Shown: positions 9,683 to 19,605 of the stretch, in pieces
Layout: each line of letters opens with the position of its first letter
Position numbering within the stretch: position 1 is the stretch's first letter
Assembly: GCF_014522265.1 (NCBI RefSeq)
Contig: NZ_CP017024.1
Coordinates: forward strand, 4,350,501-4,414,500
Length of the DNA: 64,000 bases
Source: Pseudomonas oryzihabitans
GTDB taxonomy: Bacteria; Pseudomonadota; Gammaproteobacteria; Pseudomonadales; Pseudomonadaceae
Direction of reading: 5' to 3'
Notes under the pieces: model-generated
What the model was told of the DNA's origin: nothing
The model's input: only the letters and a program-made list of their open reading frames with translations
Databases searched by the model: none
Translations under genes and position numbers: made by a program

Positions 9683-10665
9683 TCAGGCCTGGGCAGTGAG
9701 AGCGGGAATCAGGGGCGGCAGCGCCGGCATGGCCGCGCGCGGAATGAGCGCCCGGGATGCTGGATGACCGTGGCCGCCAGGCGATGCCCCCAGGCGGCGG
9801 CCGCCTCGGGGGCCCCGCCCTGGAGGCGGCAGGCCAGGTAGGCGGCGCTGAAGGAATCCCCGGCGGCGGTGGTGTCCACTACCCGGGCCACGGCTTCGCC
9901 GGCCACCTCCTGGCGCCCCTGGCGATGCTGCAGCAGGCAGCTGCGCGCACCGCGCTTGAGCGCCACCTCGGCCACGCCCCATTCGGCGTACTGGGCGAAC
10001 AGCGCCGCCTCGTCGGCGAAGCCGAACAGCGCGGCGTCGTCTTCCCAGGTCACCAGCGCCACATCGGTGAGGTGCAACAGCCGGCGATAGGCCGTGCGCG
10101 CCGCCTGCGGGTTCGGCCACAGCCGCGGCCGGTAGTTGTTGTCGAAGACGATGCGGGTGCCGGCGGCGCGCGCCTGGCGTAGCGCCTCCAGCAGCCGCTC
10201 GCGGCCGGTGTCGGTCAACACCGCGAGGCTGATGCCGCTGAGATAGAGCACCTGGTACTCCGCCAGGGCCGCCAGCAGCGGCTGGGCCTCGGCGCCGTCG
10301 AAACATTCCCGCGCCGCCGCCTCGCCGCGCCAATAGAGAAAGCGCCGCTCGCCGTCGGCATCGGTCTGGATCAGATAGAGGCCTGGCAGGCGTCCGGGCA
10401 GCACCCGCACCCGCGCGTCACTCAGCCCCTCCTCGCGCCAGCGGGCGCGCATGGCCTGGCTCAGGCTGTCGTCGCCCACCGCGGTGAGGTAATCGACCTG
10501 CACCGGGTCATCCCCGAGCAGCCGTCGCAGATAAACGGCGGCATTGAGGGTGTCACCGCCAAAGGCCTGGCCCAGCTGGCCATCCCCCTGACTGCGCAAC
10601 TCGACCATGCATTCGCCAATGAGGCCGATGCGGGTCAGCGGGGACGAAACGAGGGGTAGCGTCAT
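9683..10665 (-). CDS. kdgK: 2-dehydro-3-deoxygluconokinase, C-terminal frameshift
   Basis: A PfkB-family sugar kinase that phosphorylates 2-keto-3-deoxygluconate to KDPG, the common product of the dehydratases around it. The N-terminus [11 protein letters not shown] and the C-terminal catalytic motif [14 protein letters not shown] are intact. As sequenced, the frame runs to a stop at 9709 and ends in an arginine-rich tail. The family ending ([10 protein letters not shown]) is in the next frame and runs to 9683. One missing G in the run at 9751-9753 explains this; the restored product is 327 residues and its stop falls 4 bp from the rspA start. The gene overlaps the lactonase gene by 4 bp. Confidence 0.9.
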
Positions 10666-11573
10666 GCAGACTCCTGGAGGTGCTCTGGAACCCGCACGCG
10701 GCAGGCGGACACCGCCAGGCCGGTCACGCCGGGATCGAGGCTAAAGAGACGTCCGGCCAGGGGTTGCGCCTGGCGGGCGGACTCATCGAGGCCCACCCGG
10801 GCGGTGGTGATCAGCAGCTGCTCCAGGCGCTCGCCGTAGAAGGCGCAGGAGGTCACCCGCGCCACCGGCAGCTCCACCCAGGCGAGCAATTCGCCTTCGG
10901 CGCTCCAGCGACTCAGGCGGTAGCCGTCCCAGTGGGCAATCCACAGCGCCCCCTCGCTGTCCACGGCCAGGCCATCGGGCACGCCGGGCTGCTCGCCGAA
11001 GTCGATGAGGGTGCGCCCGCGGCCGAGCGCGCCGCTGGCGAGATCGAAATCGAAGGCCTGTACCCGGCGGGTGGGCGAATCTATGTAGTAGAAGGTGCGG
11101 TTGTCCGGACTCCAGCCCAGGCCGTTGGACACGGTGATGCCGTCGAGCATCGGCTGCAGCTGGCCATCCAGGTCCAGGCGATACAGCCGGCCGCCGCCGG
11201 GTGCCTCGTCGAGCAGCGTGGTACCCAGCCAGAAACGGCCGAGCGCATCGCACTTGCCGTCATTGAAGCGGTGCTGCGATCCATGGACCGCCTGGGGCGG
11301 CTGCGCGATCGGCACCGGCTGAGAGGCACCGGCGGCCAGGCGCCAGACGCCATCGCTCAGGGCCAGCCAGGTGGAGCCGTCGACATGGGGCACGGCGCAA
11401 CCCAGCGGTCGGCCGAAGCCCAGTATGTCGACCGGGGCCGCCGGCTGGGGCGCCGCGCGCAACAGCCGCCCGGCGAGGATATCCACCCACAGCAGCCGCT
11501 GCTGCCGGGCATCCCAGACCGGGCCTTCGCCCAGTTCATCCCTATGGTCAAACAGGCACTCAGGTGGCGCCAT
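10662..11573 (-). CDS. SMP-30/gluconolactonase family sugar lactone hydrolase
   Basis: A 303-residue six-bladed beta-propeller protein of the SMP-30/LRE group. The first-blade motif DELGEGPVWD carries the metal-binding Glu. Later blades show NDGKCDALGRFWLGT, VSNGLGWSPDN and VPDGLAVDSEGALW, which supply the conserved Asn and Asp ligands. It probably opens a sugar-acid lactone so that the free acid can enter the dehydratase pathway; the specific lactone is unknown. No signal peptide is visible, so it acts in the cytoplasm. Its start lies inside the end of the upstream transporter (14 bp overlap) and its end overlaps kdgK by 4 bp. Confidence 0.85.
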   Translation of the reverse strand: MAPPECLFDHRDELGEGPVWDARQQRLLWVDILAGRLLRAAPQPAAPVDILGFGRPLGCAVPHVDGSTWLALSDGVWRLAAGASQPVPIAQPPQAVHGSQHRFNDGKCDALGRFWLGTTLLDEAPGGGRLYRLDLDGQLQPMLDGITVSNGLGWSPDNRTFYYIDSPTRRVQAFDFDLASGALGRGRTLIDFGEQPGVPDGLAVDSEGALWIAHWDGYRLSRWSAEGELLAWVELPVARVTSCAFYGERLEQLLITTARVGLDESARQAQPLAGRLFSLDPGVTGLAVSACRVRVPEHLQESA

Positions 11574-12863
11574 GGCGGGTCTCCTCCACGAAGCGCAGCG
11601 GTATCAGCGCCAGCAGGCAGCTCAGGGCGAGCATGGCGTAGCTCCAGTGCCAGCCGAAATGCTCGATCACGTAACCGGCCACCGGCCCCACCAGAAAACC
11701 CGCCAGGCCCAGCCCCACGCCGATGAGCAGCCCCAGGCCGCTGCCGGCCGCGCGCGGCGAGGAATCCACCGCCAGCGAATAGAGCACCACATAGGGCGAA
11801 TTGCGGAACAGGCCCCAGGCCAGCAGCAGGGTCCAGGCCATGGCGCGGCTGTCGATGAACATGCACAGGGCGACGCAGATCGAGAAGCCGATGGTCAGGA
11901 TGCCCAGGGCGAACTTGCGGCCACGGTGATCGCTCAGCGTCCCCAGAAGATCTGTCCCGCCCAGCCCACCAGTCCCGAGGCGCCCGAGATCACCGCGGCC
12001 TCGGCCAGGCTCAGCCCCAGCTGACTGGTGAGCTGGTAGGTCAGAAAGGTGGCCACGCCCATCTCGGTCCAGAGAAACAGGAAGTTCATCACCAGGCAGA
12101 GGCGCACGTTGCGCTCGGCGAAGGCCAGGCGCAGGTTGGTCAGCGGATTGCGCGAGACGGGCGCGGCGGTATCGACCGGAACGGTCAGCCCCTCTTCGCG
12201 GATCCAGGCATAGACCTGCTCCTCGTTGCGGCGGCGGCCCAGGTAGAGCTGCAGCAGGATGATCGGCAGGCCGATCAGCGGAATCCAGAGAAAGGTGGCG
12301 CGCCAGTCGCCATTGGCCAGGATCAGCCCCATCAGGACCGGACCGACGAATTGCCCCAGGGGCATGCCGGTGTGGTGGACGCCGAGCGCGAAGCCGCGAT
12401 TCTCCTTTTGCCAGAATTCGCTGGCCACGGCGATGTTGACCGGCTCCATGGCGCCGGTGCCCAGGCCCATGGTGAATCTCAGCACCTGCAGGGCGCCCAG
12501 CGAACGGGCATAGAAGGTGGCGAAGGCCGAGCCTATGGTCAGGGCGCAGGCCCCCACCCAGCTCCAGGCACGGCGGTGACCGGTGCCGACGCTGTCGGCC
12601 AGCACGCCCACCACCAGGGCGCCGATCAGGGTGCCGACGAAACTCAGCGAACTGAGCCAGCCACCCTGGGCGGCGTCCAGGCCGAATTCCTGCATGATCG
12701 CCGGCAAGACGGTCGGCAGCAGCTGGCGATCCACCGAGATCATCAGCATCGCCAGGGTGGTGATGCCGAGCATCTGCCAGGACACCGGATGGGCACGGGG
12801 CAGCCAGCCGGGGGTACGAGCAGCAGGCGCCAGAGCGCCCGGGACTTTGGTCATGGATTTCAT
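11560..12863 (-). CDS. MFS transporter, first gene of the sugar-acid operon (frameshifted)
   Basis: A major-facilitator protein whose halves lie in two frames. The first part (start 12863) holds helices 1-8 and ends prematurely at 11934 after VGWAGQIFWG. The family sequence then continues in another frame as TLSDHRGRKFALG, which is the repeat of MFS motif A, and ends at 11560. One missing G in the run at 11941-11944 accounts for it; the restored protein is 434 residues. As leading gene next to the IclR regulator it is probably the main substrate importer of the cluster. The start region lacks a strong Shine-Dalgarno sequence and is overlaid by an AAnAAnAA motif. Confidence 0.82.
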
Positions 12864-12877
12864 CGTCGCAGGTTCCG

Positions 12878-12891
12878 TTGTTGTTTTTGTT
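12878..12891 (-). promoter_or_regulatory. Candidate Hfq/Crc catabolite-activity motif before the sugar-acid transporter
   Basis: On the minus strand this reads AACAAAAACAACAA, which fits the AAnAAnAA motif bound by Hfq with Crc in Pseudomonas more than once. It lies 14 nt before the ATG of the first transporter gene, where a ribosome would bind. Repression under preferred carbon sources is inferred. Confidence 0.6.
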
Positions 12892-12945
12892 CACACCCCC
12901 GGCGACCGCCAGCGGTGGAAAGAGACCCTTACGCGCGAAATACTT

Positions 12946-12960
12946 TGGAACGTTGTTCCA
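12946..12960. promoter_or_regulatory. Palindromic operator 1 in the regulator/transporter intergenic region
   Basis: A perfect inverted repeat TGGAAC-GTT-GTTCCA in the divergent region between the sugar-acid operon and the IclR-family gene. A second element with the same core lies 50 bp to the right. Size and position fit an operator for the adjacent IclR/KdgR-type regulator, which is inference. Confidence 0.65.
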
Positions 12961-13010
12961 TTCGCTAGAAGACAGTGTTGCTGGCCTTTCCCGTATCCGT
13001 CAATCAGAAT

Positions 13011-13023
13011 GGAACAGTGTTCC
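13011..13023. promoter_or_regulatory. Palindromic operator 2 in the regulator/transporter intergenic region
   Basis: GGAAC-AGT-GTTCC, with the same arms and 3-nt spacer length as operator 1, 25 bp before the chosen start of the regulator gene. The placement suggests autoregulation by the regulator together with control of the divergent operon. Confidence 0.6.
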
Positions 13024-13047
13024 GGCAACCAGGCGACCGGCGGTCTC

Positions 13048-13857
13048 ATGGAAAAGAATCAGAATCTCGGCAGTGACATGGTCAGCGCCGTCGGGCGTAC
13101 CCTGGCGGTGCTCGAAGCCCTCGGCGAGCGCGAGGACGACTGTGGTGTCTCGGAGCTGGCGCAACAGCTGGACCTGTCGAAGAGCACCGTCCACCGCTTC
13201 CTGCAGACGCTCAAGGCGCTGGGCTATGTGGTCCAGGACGCCGAAGACCGCTACCGGCTGAGCGTCAAGCTGTTCGAACTGGGCGCCCGTGCCCTGCCCC
13301 AGCTGGAGCTGGTCCGCGAGGCCGAACCGGGCATGCGCCTGCTCAACGACCTCACTGGCGAGACCGTCCACCTCGGCATCTTCGACGAGGGCGCCATCGT
13401 CTATGTGCACAAGCTCGACTCGCGCTACACCCTGCGCATGTACTCGCGCATCGGGCGCCGGGCGCCGCTGTACTGCACCGGGATCGGCAAGGTGCTGATG
13501 GCCTGGCGACAGGAAGCCGAGGTACGCCAGATCCTGGCCCAGGAGACCTTTGTCCGCCGCACGCCCAACACCCTCGACAGCCTGGCCGCCTATCTGGCGG
13601 AGCTGGCGCGGGTTCGGGACCTGGGTTTCGCCGAAGACCACGAGGAATTCGAGGCCAACATGAGGTGCCTGGCGGCGCCGATCCGCGACCGTTTCGGCCA
13701 GGTCATCGCCGGCCTGAGCGTGTCCTTTCCCTGCTTCCGCTTCCGGGAGGACCTCAAGGCCGAATACGTCGAGCAGATGCTCGCCACCACGGCGCGCATC
13801 TCGGCGCAGCTGGGTGCCCCGGCCCACGAGGCCGCTGTTCAGGGTTTACAGCCATAG
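13048..13857 (+). CDS. IclR-family transcriptional regulator (KdgR-like)
   Basis: A 269-residue regulator with an N-terminal winged helix-turn-helix (about residues 12-70; LAQQLDLSKSTVHRFLQTLKA) and a C-terminal IclR effector-binding domain with VHLGIFDEGAIVYVHKLDS and CTGIGKVLMAW. It is divergent from the sugar-acid operon and most likely controls it, with 2-keto-3-deoxygluconate or a related sugar acid as effector. I chose the ATG at 13048; another in-frame ATG at 13009 would place operator 2 inside the coding region and is less likely. The gene ends 122 bp before the chemoreceptor. Confidence 0.88.
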   Translation: MEKNQNLGSDMVSAVGRTLAVLEALGEREDDCGVSELAQQLDLSKSTVHRFLQTLKALGYVVQDAEDRYRLSVKLFELGARALPQLELVREAEPGMRLLNDLTGETVHLGIFDEGAIVYVHKLDSRYTLRMYSRIGRRAPLYCTGIGKVLMAWRQEAEVRQILAQETFVRRTPNTLDSLAAYLAELARVRDLGFAEDHEEFEANMRCLAAPIRDRFGQVIAGLSVSFPCFRFREDLKAEYVEQMLATTARISAQLGAPAHEAAVQGLQP

Positions 13858-13979
13858 TCAGACCAATGGCCCGCTGGACGGCTCGGTCTTAAGCCGCCGC
13901 TAAGCCACCCACCATAGTGTGTGACGCACATCACACCTCCAGCCCGGTGTCCTGCCGGGCCTCCTTCATGGTGACTGTC

Positions 13980-15605
13980 ATGATGATGCGCACACTCAAG
14001 GTGGGTCGCCGATCGGCCCTGGCCTTTTCGGTTATCGTAGCAATCGTCATCGCGCTTGGGGCCATCGCCCTGATCCAGATGCGGCAACTCAGGCAGTCGG
14101 AAATCGAGGTGGAGACGGACTGGATGCCCAGCGTCCGCCAGGCCGGGCAGATGACCGCGGCATTGCTGCGATTGCGCCTCGAAAGCCTGAGAAGCCTGGG
14201 TACCCAGGATTCGGGGCGCAGGTCGGCAATGGCCACGGCACTGGTCGAGCTGCGCAGCCGCTTCGCCAAGGAAATCGCGGACTATGCGCCGCTGGTGTCC
14301 AGCGACGCGGAACAGCAGCTCTACCAGGCCGTCCAGAACGGCGCCGCGGGCTACCTGGGTCTGCTGAACAGCTTCGAAACCCTCTATCGCAACGGTGATC
14401 GGGCGGGCGCCACCGCCCTGGCCGACGGCAACATGCGGATCGCCGCCGACCAGGTGCAGGTGCAGATCGAAAGCCTGGCCGCGCTGAACGACCGCGGCGC
14501 GGTCGCTTCGGGCATTGAGGCGGGCCGGATCTACGACCACGGCCTCACCTGGGTCGTCGGCCTGATCCTCGCCACCCTGCTGGCCACCGTCACCCTGGCC
14601 TTCCTGCTGACGCGCAGCATCACCGTGCCCATCGGCGAAGCCCTGCGCATCGCCCAGCGGATCGCCAACAAGGACCTTGCCGAAGACATCCAGGTGGCGG
14701 GCAGCGACGAGGCCGCCGGCCTGCTGACCGCCCTGGCCGGCATGCAGGCCAACCTGCGCGCCACCGTGGCCCATCTGGCGGACAGCTCCAGTCAGCTTGC
14801 CGCCGCCGCCGAGGAGATGACCGCGGTGATCGACGATGGCAATCGCGGCCTGCTCAGGCAAAACGACGAGATCGGCCAGGTGGCCACCGCGGTGACGGAA
14901 ATGAGCGCCGCGGTGGACGAGGTGGCGCGCCACGCCGAGGAAAGTGCCGGCGCCTCGCAACGAGGCAGCGCCCTTACCCAGGCCGGTCTGGAGCATGTGG
15001 CCGCGACCCTGACCGCCATCGAACGACTGGCCACCCAGGTCGACCAGAGCAGCGGCCAGATCCAGACGCTGTCGGGTCGCGCCCAGGCCATCAGCAACGT
15101 CGTCGACGTCATCCGCGCCATTGCCGAGCAGACCAATCTGCTGGCGCTCAACGCCGCCATCGAGGCCGCCCGCGCCGGTGATCAGGGCCGCGGCTTCGCC
15201 GTGGTCGCCGATGAAGTCCGCGCCCTCGCCCATCGCACCCAGCAGTCGACGCGGGAGATCGAAGCCATGATCGGCACCATCCAGTACGATTCGACGGATG
15301 CGGTGAAGGCCATGCAGCAGAGCAGCCAGACCGCCGAGCTATCCCTATCCGTCGCCCGGGAGGCCAACGGTGCCCTGCGGGCCATCGCCGGCGCCATGGG
15401 CGGCATCGACGAGCGCACGGCGCTGATCGCCACGGCCGCCGAACAACAGGCCCTGGTGGCCAAGGACATCGACCGTGGCCTGATCAGCATCAAGGACCTC
15501 TCCGACCAGACCGCGGCAGGCGCCAGCCAGACCTCCAGCGCCAGCAACGAGGTGTCGCGCCTGGCGGCCGGTCTCCGGCAGGTGGTGGCGGAATTCGTGA
15601 TCTGA
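13980..15605 (+). CDS. Methyl-accepting chemotaxis protein
   Basis: A 541-residue transmembrane chemoreceptor. One N-terminal helix ([19 protein letters not shown]) and a second near residue 200 enclose a helical periplasmic domain of about 155 residues resembling the four-helix-bundle type. A HAMP domain follows ([20 protein letters not shown]), then the cytoplasmic signalling hairpin with the highly conserved tip [18 protein letters not shown]. No C-terminal pentapeptide tether for CheR/CheB is seen. The start is chosen at the first of three ATGs, with GGTGA just upstream; an in-frame ATG at 13968 is an alternative. The ligand is unknown; the neighbouring sugar-acid cluster makes such compounds candidates. 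Confidence 0.9.
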   Translation: MMMRTLKVGRRSALAFSVIVAIVIALGAIALIQMRQLRQSEIEVETDWMPSVRQAGQMTAALLRLRLESLRSLGTQDSGRRSAMATALVELRSRFAKEIADYAPLVSSDAEQQLYQAVQNGAAGYLGLLNSFETLYRNGDRAGATALADGNMRIAADQVQVQIESLAALNDRGAVASGIEAGRIYDHGLTWVVGLILATLLATVTLAFLLTRSITVPIGEALRIAQRIANKDLAEDIQVAGSDEAAGLLTALAGMQANLRATVAHLADSSSQLAAAAEEMTAVIDDGNRGLLRQNDEIGQVATAVTEMSAAVDEVARHAEESAGASQRGSALTQAGLEHVAATLTAIERLATQVDQSSGQIQTLSGRAQAISNVVDVIRAIAEQTNLLALNAAIEAARAGDQGRGFAVVADEVRALAHRTQQSTREIEAMIGTIQYDSTDAVKAMQQSSQTAELSLSVAREANGALRAIAGAMGGIDERTALIATAAEQQALVAKDIDRGLISIKDLSDQTAAGASQTSSASNEVSRLAAGLRQVVAEFVI

Positions 15606-15685
15606 ACGGAGCCGCCGATCGATCCTGGAACAGGCCACCAGGGCAGCGCCAGCACGCGAACGATCGACCAGCCTTTTCTTCAGGC

Positions 15686-15712
15686 ACAAAAAAAGCTGCC
15701 CTAGGGCAGCTT
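15686..15712 (-). terminator. Rho-independent terminator of the tRNA-Val/tRNA-Asp unit
   Basis: A perfect palindrome AAGCTGCCCTAGGGCAGCTT (15693-15712) is followed on the minus strand by an unbroken T run. It lies 46 bp after tRNA-Asp. On the plus strand it may also stop the chemoreceptor transcript, though with a weaker tail. Confidence 0.85.
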
Positions 15713-15757
15713 CTCTTGCGTCGTTCGGGCAGTTCAGAGGACCCGGAACAACTTGTA

Positions 15758-15834
15758 TGGCGCGGCGGACGGGACTCGAACCCGCGACCCCCGGCGTGAC
15801 AGGCCGGTATTCTAACCGACTGAACTACCGCCGC
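15758..15834 (-). tRNA. tRNA-Asp (anticodon GTC)
   Basis: A 77-nt cloverleaf with acceptor stem GCGGCGG/CCGCCGC, discriminator G and encoded CCA. The anticodon arm CCGGCCTGTCACGCCGG presents GTC, and the T arm contains GGTTCGAGTCC. It is transcribed after tRNA-Val from one promoter. Confidence 0.97.
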
Positions 15835-15872
15835 GCATTGCGTGTACCTTGCGGAACACTTCCCGAAGAGTT

Positions 15873-15948
15873 TGGTGGCTGATGACGGGATCGAACCGCC
15901 GACCCCCTGCGTGTGATGCAGGTGCTCTCCCAGCTGAGCTAATCAGCC
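15873..15948 (-). tRNA. tRNA-Val (anticodon CAC)
   Basis: A 76-nt cloverleaf with acceptor stem GGCTGAT/ATCAGCC, discriminator A and encoded CCA. The anticodon stem CCTGC/GCAGG encloses the loop ATCACAC, giving anticodon CAC for GUG codons. A purine at loop position 32 is less usual. The T arm is GCGGTTCGATCCCGT. Confidence 0.93.
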
Positions 15949-15968
15949 ATCCCCTTCGGGTGACGCGC

Positions 15969-15997
15969 ATTCTCCTCGTAGCTCCTTGATCCGTCAA
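15969..15997 (-). promoter_or_regulatory. Sigma-70 promoter of the tRNA unit
   Basis: On the minus strand, TTGACG (-35, 15992-15997) and GAGAAT (-10, 15969-15974) are 17 bp apart. The -10 box is 20 bp before the tRNA-Val 5' end. AT-rich DNA upstream could act as an UP element. Confidence 0.65.
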
Positions 15998-16028
15998 GGA
16001 ATTTTCCAATTTTATTTTCTACCAGGTG

Positions 16029-16796
16029 CTATTCCCGATAGATCATCTTGCGGGTCATGCCGCCGTCCAGGGTGATGGCCTCACCGCTGATGAAACCGGC
16101 GTTGCCGCTCAGCAGCCAGGCCACGCAGGCCGCGACGTCTTCCACCGTCCCTACCCGTCCGACCGGATGCTGCTCGTGGTCGGCGGCGGACAACGGCTCA
16201 GCCGCGCGGACATGGGCATCGCGCGCATCGATCCAGCCCGGAGAGAGCGCATTCACCCGCACTTCCGGACCTAGGCTGACAGCCAGCGCGTGGGTCAGGG
16301 CCAGCAGCCCGCCCTTGCTCGCGGCATAGGCCTCGCTATGGGGCTCGGACTGCTGGGCACGGGTCGAGGCGATGTTGACGATGGCGCCCTGCTGCTCGCG
16401 CAGATAGGGTGCGCAATGCTTGGCCAGCAGCATGGGGCCGTCCAGATTCACCCCGAGCACCCTGCGCCATTCGGCCAGTGCCAGGCTTTCCAGCGGCTGG
16501 CCCTGGGCAGTGGCGAGACCGGCATTGTTGACCAGGGCATCCAGCCGCCCGAACTGGCCGATCACCTGGGCGACGGCGGACTCCACCTGACTCTCGTCAG
16601 CCACGTCCAGGGCGACGAACCAGGCGCGGTCGCCAAGGGCGGCGGCCACCTTGGCGCCGCGCTCCTGCTCGATGTCGGCCACCACTACCCGCCAGCCTTC
16701 GGCTACCAGCCAGGCGGCGATGCCCAGCCCGATCCCACGCGCCGCGCCGGTGACCAGGGCGACGCGCAATTCCACCGGCGCGAACGTCAGACTCAT
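16029..16796 (-). CDS. SDR-family NAD(P)-dependent oxidoreductase
   Basis: A 255-residue short-chain dehydrogenase. The cofactor loop is [10 protein letters not shown], the structural motif is NNAG, and the catalytic tetrad includes Ser in NIASTRA and Tyr/Lys in YAASKGG. A normal C-terminal [14 protein letters not shown] is present. It overlaps the metZ stop by 4 bp, so the two are likely co-transcribed. A homologue stands at the same place next to metZ in P. aeruginosa. The substrate cannot be deduced. Confidence 0.9.
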   Translation of the reverse strand: MSLTFAPVELRVALVTGAARGIGLGIAAWLVAEGWRVVVADIEQERGAKVAAALGDRAWFVALDVADESQVESAVAQVIGQFGRLDALVNNAGLATAQGQPLESLALAEWRRVLGVNLDGPMLLAKHCAPYLREQQGAIVNIASTRAQQSEPHSEAYAASKGGLLALTHALAVSLGPEVRVNALSPGWIDARDAHVRAAEPLSAADHEQHPVGRVGTVEDVAACVAWLLSGNAGFISGEAITLDGGMTRKMIYRE

Positions 16797-18004
16797 AGGG
16801 CCGCCAGTCCGCGGGCCAGGTCCTGGCGCAGATCGCCCAGGTCTTCGAGACCCACGGCGATACGGATCAGGCTGTCGCGGATCCCGGCGTTGGCACGCTC
16901 GGCCGGCGACAGCCGCCCGTGCGAGGTCGTCGCCGGGTGGGCGATGGTGGTCTTGGTATCACCCAGGTTGGTGGTGATGGAGATCATCCGGGTGGCATCG
17001 ATGAAGCGCCAGGCGGCGTCACGACCACCGGCGACCTCGAAGCTCACCACGGCGCCGAAGGCGCTCTGCTGGCGGCACGCCAGCCCATGCTGCGGATGGC
17101 TTTCCAGGCCGGCGTAGTGGACCCGCTCGACGCCGGGCTGGCCTTCCAGCCAGCGCGCCAGCTCCAAAGCGGTCTGGCTGTGCGCCTGCATGCGGATCTT
17201 CAACGTCTCCAGGCCCTTGAGGAACAGCCAGGCATTGAAGGGGCTCAGGGTCGGACCGGCGGTACGCAGGAATCCCACCACTTCCTTCATCTGCTCGGCA
17301 CGGCCGGCGACCACGCCGCCCATGCCCCGGCCCTGACCATCGATGTACTTGGTCGCCGAATGGATGACGATGTCGGCACCCAGCGCCAGCGGCTTCTGCA
17401 GCGCCGGGGTGCAGAAGCAGTTGTCGACCGCCAGCAGCGCGCCCCGGGCATGGGCGATCTCGGCCAGGGCGGCGATGTCCACCAGCTCGGCCAGGGGATT
17501 GGACGGCGACTCGACGAAGAACAGCCGGGTATTGGGCTTGCAGGCCGCCTGCCAGGCGTCCAGATCGGCCAGCGGCGGATAGTCCACCTCGATGCCGAAG
17601 CGCTTGAAGTACTTCTCGAACAGGCTGATGGTCGAGCCGAACACGCTGCGCGAAACCAGCACTTGGTCACCGGCGCTGCACAGACTCATGACCATGGCCA
17701 GGATGGCGGACATGCCCGAGGCGGTGGCCACCGCCTGCTCGGCCCCTTCGAGGGCCGCGATGCGGGTCTCGAAGGTACGCACCGTGGGATTGGTGTAGCG
17801 CGAATAGACGTTGCCCGGCACCTCGCCGGCGAAGCGCGCCGCGGCATCCGCGGCGGTCCGGAACACGTAGCTGCTGGTCAGGAACAGGGCTTCGCCATGC
17901 TCGCCTTCCGGCGAGCGCTGCTGCCCTGCCCGCACCGCCAAGGTCTCGAAGGCCGCGCCCTCGAGATCACTGTCCAGGCGTCCGGCATCCCAGTCTTGGC
18001 TCAT
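16793..18004 (-). CDS. metZ: O-succinylhomoserine sulfhydrylase
   Basis: A PLP enzyme of methionine synthesis that joins O-succinylhomoserine with sulfide to give homocysteine, the direct sulfhydrylation route used by pseudomonads. The 403-residue product belongs to the Cys/Met metabolism PLP family. The PLP-binding lysine is in [16 protein letters not shown], and [18 protein letters not shown] and YSRYTNPTV near the N-terminus are characteristic. It is 10 bp downstream of purF, the standard Pseudomonas arrangement, and overlaps the SDR gene by 4 bp. Confidence 0.95.
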   Translation of the reverse strand: MSQDWDAGRLDSDLEGAAFETLAVRAGQQRSPEGEHGEALFLTSSYVFRTAADAAARFAGEVPGNVYSRYTNPTVRTFETRIAALEGAEQAVATASGMSAILAMVMSLCSAGDQVLVSRSVFGSTISLFEKYFKRFGIEVDYPPLADLDAWQAACKPNTRLFFVESPSNPLAELVDIAALAEIAHARGALLAVDNCFCTPALQKPLALGADIVIHSATKYIDGQGRGMGGVVAGRAEQMKEVVGFLRTAGPTLSPFNAWLFLKGLETLKIRMQAHSQTALELARWLEGQPGVERVHYAGLESHPQHGLACRQQSAFGAVVSFEVAGGRDAAWRFIDATRMISITTNLGDTKTTIAHPATTSHGRLSPAERANAGIRDSLIRIAVGLEDLGDLRQDLARGLAAL

Positions 18005-18014
18005 GTGCAGCTCC

Positions 18015-19523
18015 TTAGTCGTTGTAGAGATCGATGATGGCGCTGACGGCCTTGTGCTTGACCTTGGCCGCGTCGTTGCGCGCCTGCTCGATCCGGTTCA
18101 GATAGGCGGCATCGACGTCGCCGGTGATGTACTCGCCATCGAACACCGCGCAGTCGAATTGCTCGACCTTGGGTGCCTTGCGGGTGCGCACGGCTTCCTG
18201 CAGGTCATGCAGGTCCTGGTAGATCAGCCAGTCGGCGCCGATCAGCTCGCCGACTTCCTCGGTGGTGCGGCCGTGGGCGATCAGCTCGTGCACGCTGGGC
18301 ATGTCGATGCCATAGACGTTGGGGAAGCGCACCGCCGGAGCCGCCGAGCAGAAATAGACCTTCTTGGCGCCGGCTTCGCGGGCCATCTGGATGATCTGCT
18401 TGCAGGTGGTGCCGCGGACGATGGAATCGTCCACCAGCATCACGTTCTTGCCGCGGAATTCCAGCTCGATGGCGTTGAGCTTCTGGCGCACCGACTTCTT
18501 GCGCGCGGCCTGGCCGGGCATGATGAAGGTCCGACCGATGTAGCGATTCTTGACGAAGCCCTCGCGGAACTTGACGCCCAGGTGGTTGGCCAGCTCCAGG
18601 GCCGCGGTGCGGCTGGTGTCCGGAATCGGGATGACCACGTCGATGTCGTGCTCGGGCCGCTCGCGCTGGATCTTCTCGGCGAGCTTCTCGCCCATGCGCA
18701 GGCGGGCCTTGTAGACCGAGATGCCGTCGATGATGGAATCCGGACGGGCCAGGTAGACGTGCTCGAAGATGCAGGGCGCGTAGTGCGGATTCTGCGCGCA
18801 CTGGCGGGTATAGAGCCGTCCGTCTTCGGTGATGTACACCGCTTCGCCCGGTTCCAGGTCGCGGATCAGGGTGAAGCCGAGCACGTCGAGAGCGACGCTC
18901 TCGGAGGCGATCATGTATTCCACGCCGTATTCGGTGTGACGCTGACCGAAGACGATGGGACGGATGGCGTTGGGGTCGCGGAAGCCGACGATGCCGTAGC
19001 CCGTCACCATGGCCACCACGGCATAGCCGCCACGGCAGCGCTCATGGACCTCGGAGACCGCGGCGAAGACGTCGTCCTCGGTCGGCTGCAGCTTGTTGCG
19101 CACCGCCAGCTCGTGGGCGAAGACGTTGAGCAGCACCTCGGAATCGGAATTGGTGTTGACGTGGCGCAGATCGGATTCGTAGATCTCGCGAGACAGCTGC
19201 TCGACGTTGGTCAGGTTGCCGTTGTGCGCGAGGGTGATGCCATAGGGCGAGTTGACATAGAACGGCTGCGCCTCGGCGGAGCTGGAGCTGCCGGCCGTGG
19301 GGTAGCGCACATGGCCGATCCCCATGCGGCCGACCAGGTGCTGCATGTGACGCTGCTGGAAGACGTCGCGGACCAGGCCGTTGTCTTTGCGCAGGAAGAG
19401 TTTACCGTCCAGGCTGGTGACGATACCGGCGGCATCCTGACCGCGATGTTGAAGGACGGTGAGCGCGTCGTATAACGACTGGTTGACGTTCGTCTTGCCC
19501 ACGATACCTACGATGCCACACAT
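18015..19523 (-). CDS. purF: Amidophosphoribosyltransferase
   Basis: Catalyses the first committed step of purine synthesis, PRPP plus glutamine to phosphoribosylamine. The 502-residue protein starts MCGIVGIVG, so the catalytic Cys is residue 2 after Met removal; the longer upstream frame is not used. The glutaminase domain occupies about the first 230 residues ([28 protein letters not shown]). The phosphoribosyltransferase domain carries the PRPP loop [13 protein letters not shown]. It is 82 bp downstream of cvpA, the classical cvpA-purF pair. Confidence 0.97.
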   Translation of the reverse strand: MCGIVGIVGKTNVNQSLYDALTVLQHRGQDAAGIVTSLDGKLFLRKDNGLVRDVFQQRHMQHLVGRMGIGHVRYPTAGSSSSAEAQPFYVNSPYGITLAHNGNLTNVEQLSREIYESDLRHVNTNSDSEVLLNVFAHELAVRNKLQPTEDDVFAAVSEVHERCRGGYAVVAMVTGYGIVGFRDPNAIRPIVFGQRHTEYGVEYMIASESVALDVLGFTLIRDLEPGEAVYITEDGRLYTRQCAQNPHYAPCIFEHVYLARPDSIIDGISVYKARLRMGEKLAEKIQRERPEHDIDVVIPIPDTSRTAALELANHLGVKFREGFVKNRYIGRTFIMPGQAARKKSVRQKLNAIELEFRGKNVMLVDDSIVRGTTCKQIIQMAREAGAKKVYFCSAAPAVRFPNVYGIDMPSVHELIAHGRTTEEVGELIGADWLIYQDLHDLQEAVRTRKAPKVEQFDCAVFDGEYITGDVDAAYLNRIEQARNDAAKVKHKAVSAIIDLYND

Positions 19524-19605
19524 GCGACGCGACCCCACTGTTTCAAGTGATGCGACGGCGAACCATCGCAGGATGACCCCGGCAGTGCGAGGCCTGGAAA
19601 ACCGT

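Noticed and set aside
15686-15948. tRNA-associated integrated element
   Set aside because: No integrase and no duplicated tRNA 3' end are visible nearby; the flanks are ordinary chromosomal genes.
15812-16009. Small minus-strand open frame across the tRNA region
   Set aside because: It runs through tRNA-Val and the tRNA promoter; the tRNA genes fully explain the sequence.
18003-19475. Long plus-strand open frame opposite purF (about 490 codons)
   Set aside because: It mirrors a highly conserved gene, has a His/Gly/Asp-rich composition typical of high-GC antisense frames, and matches no family.
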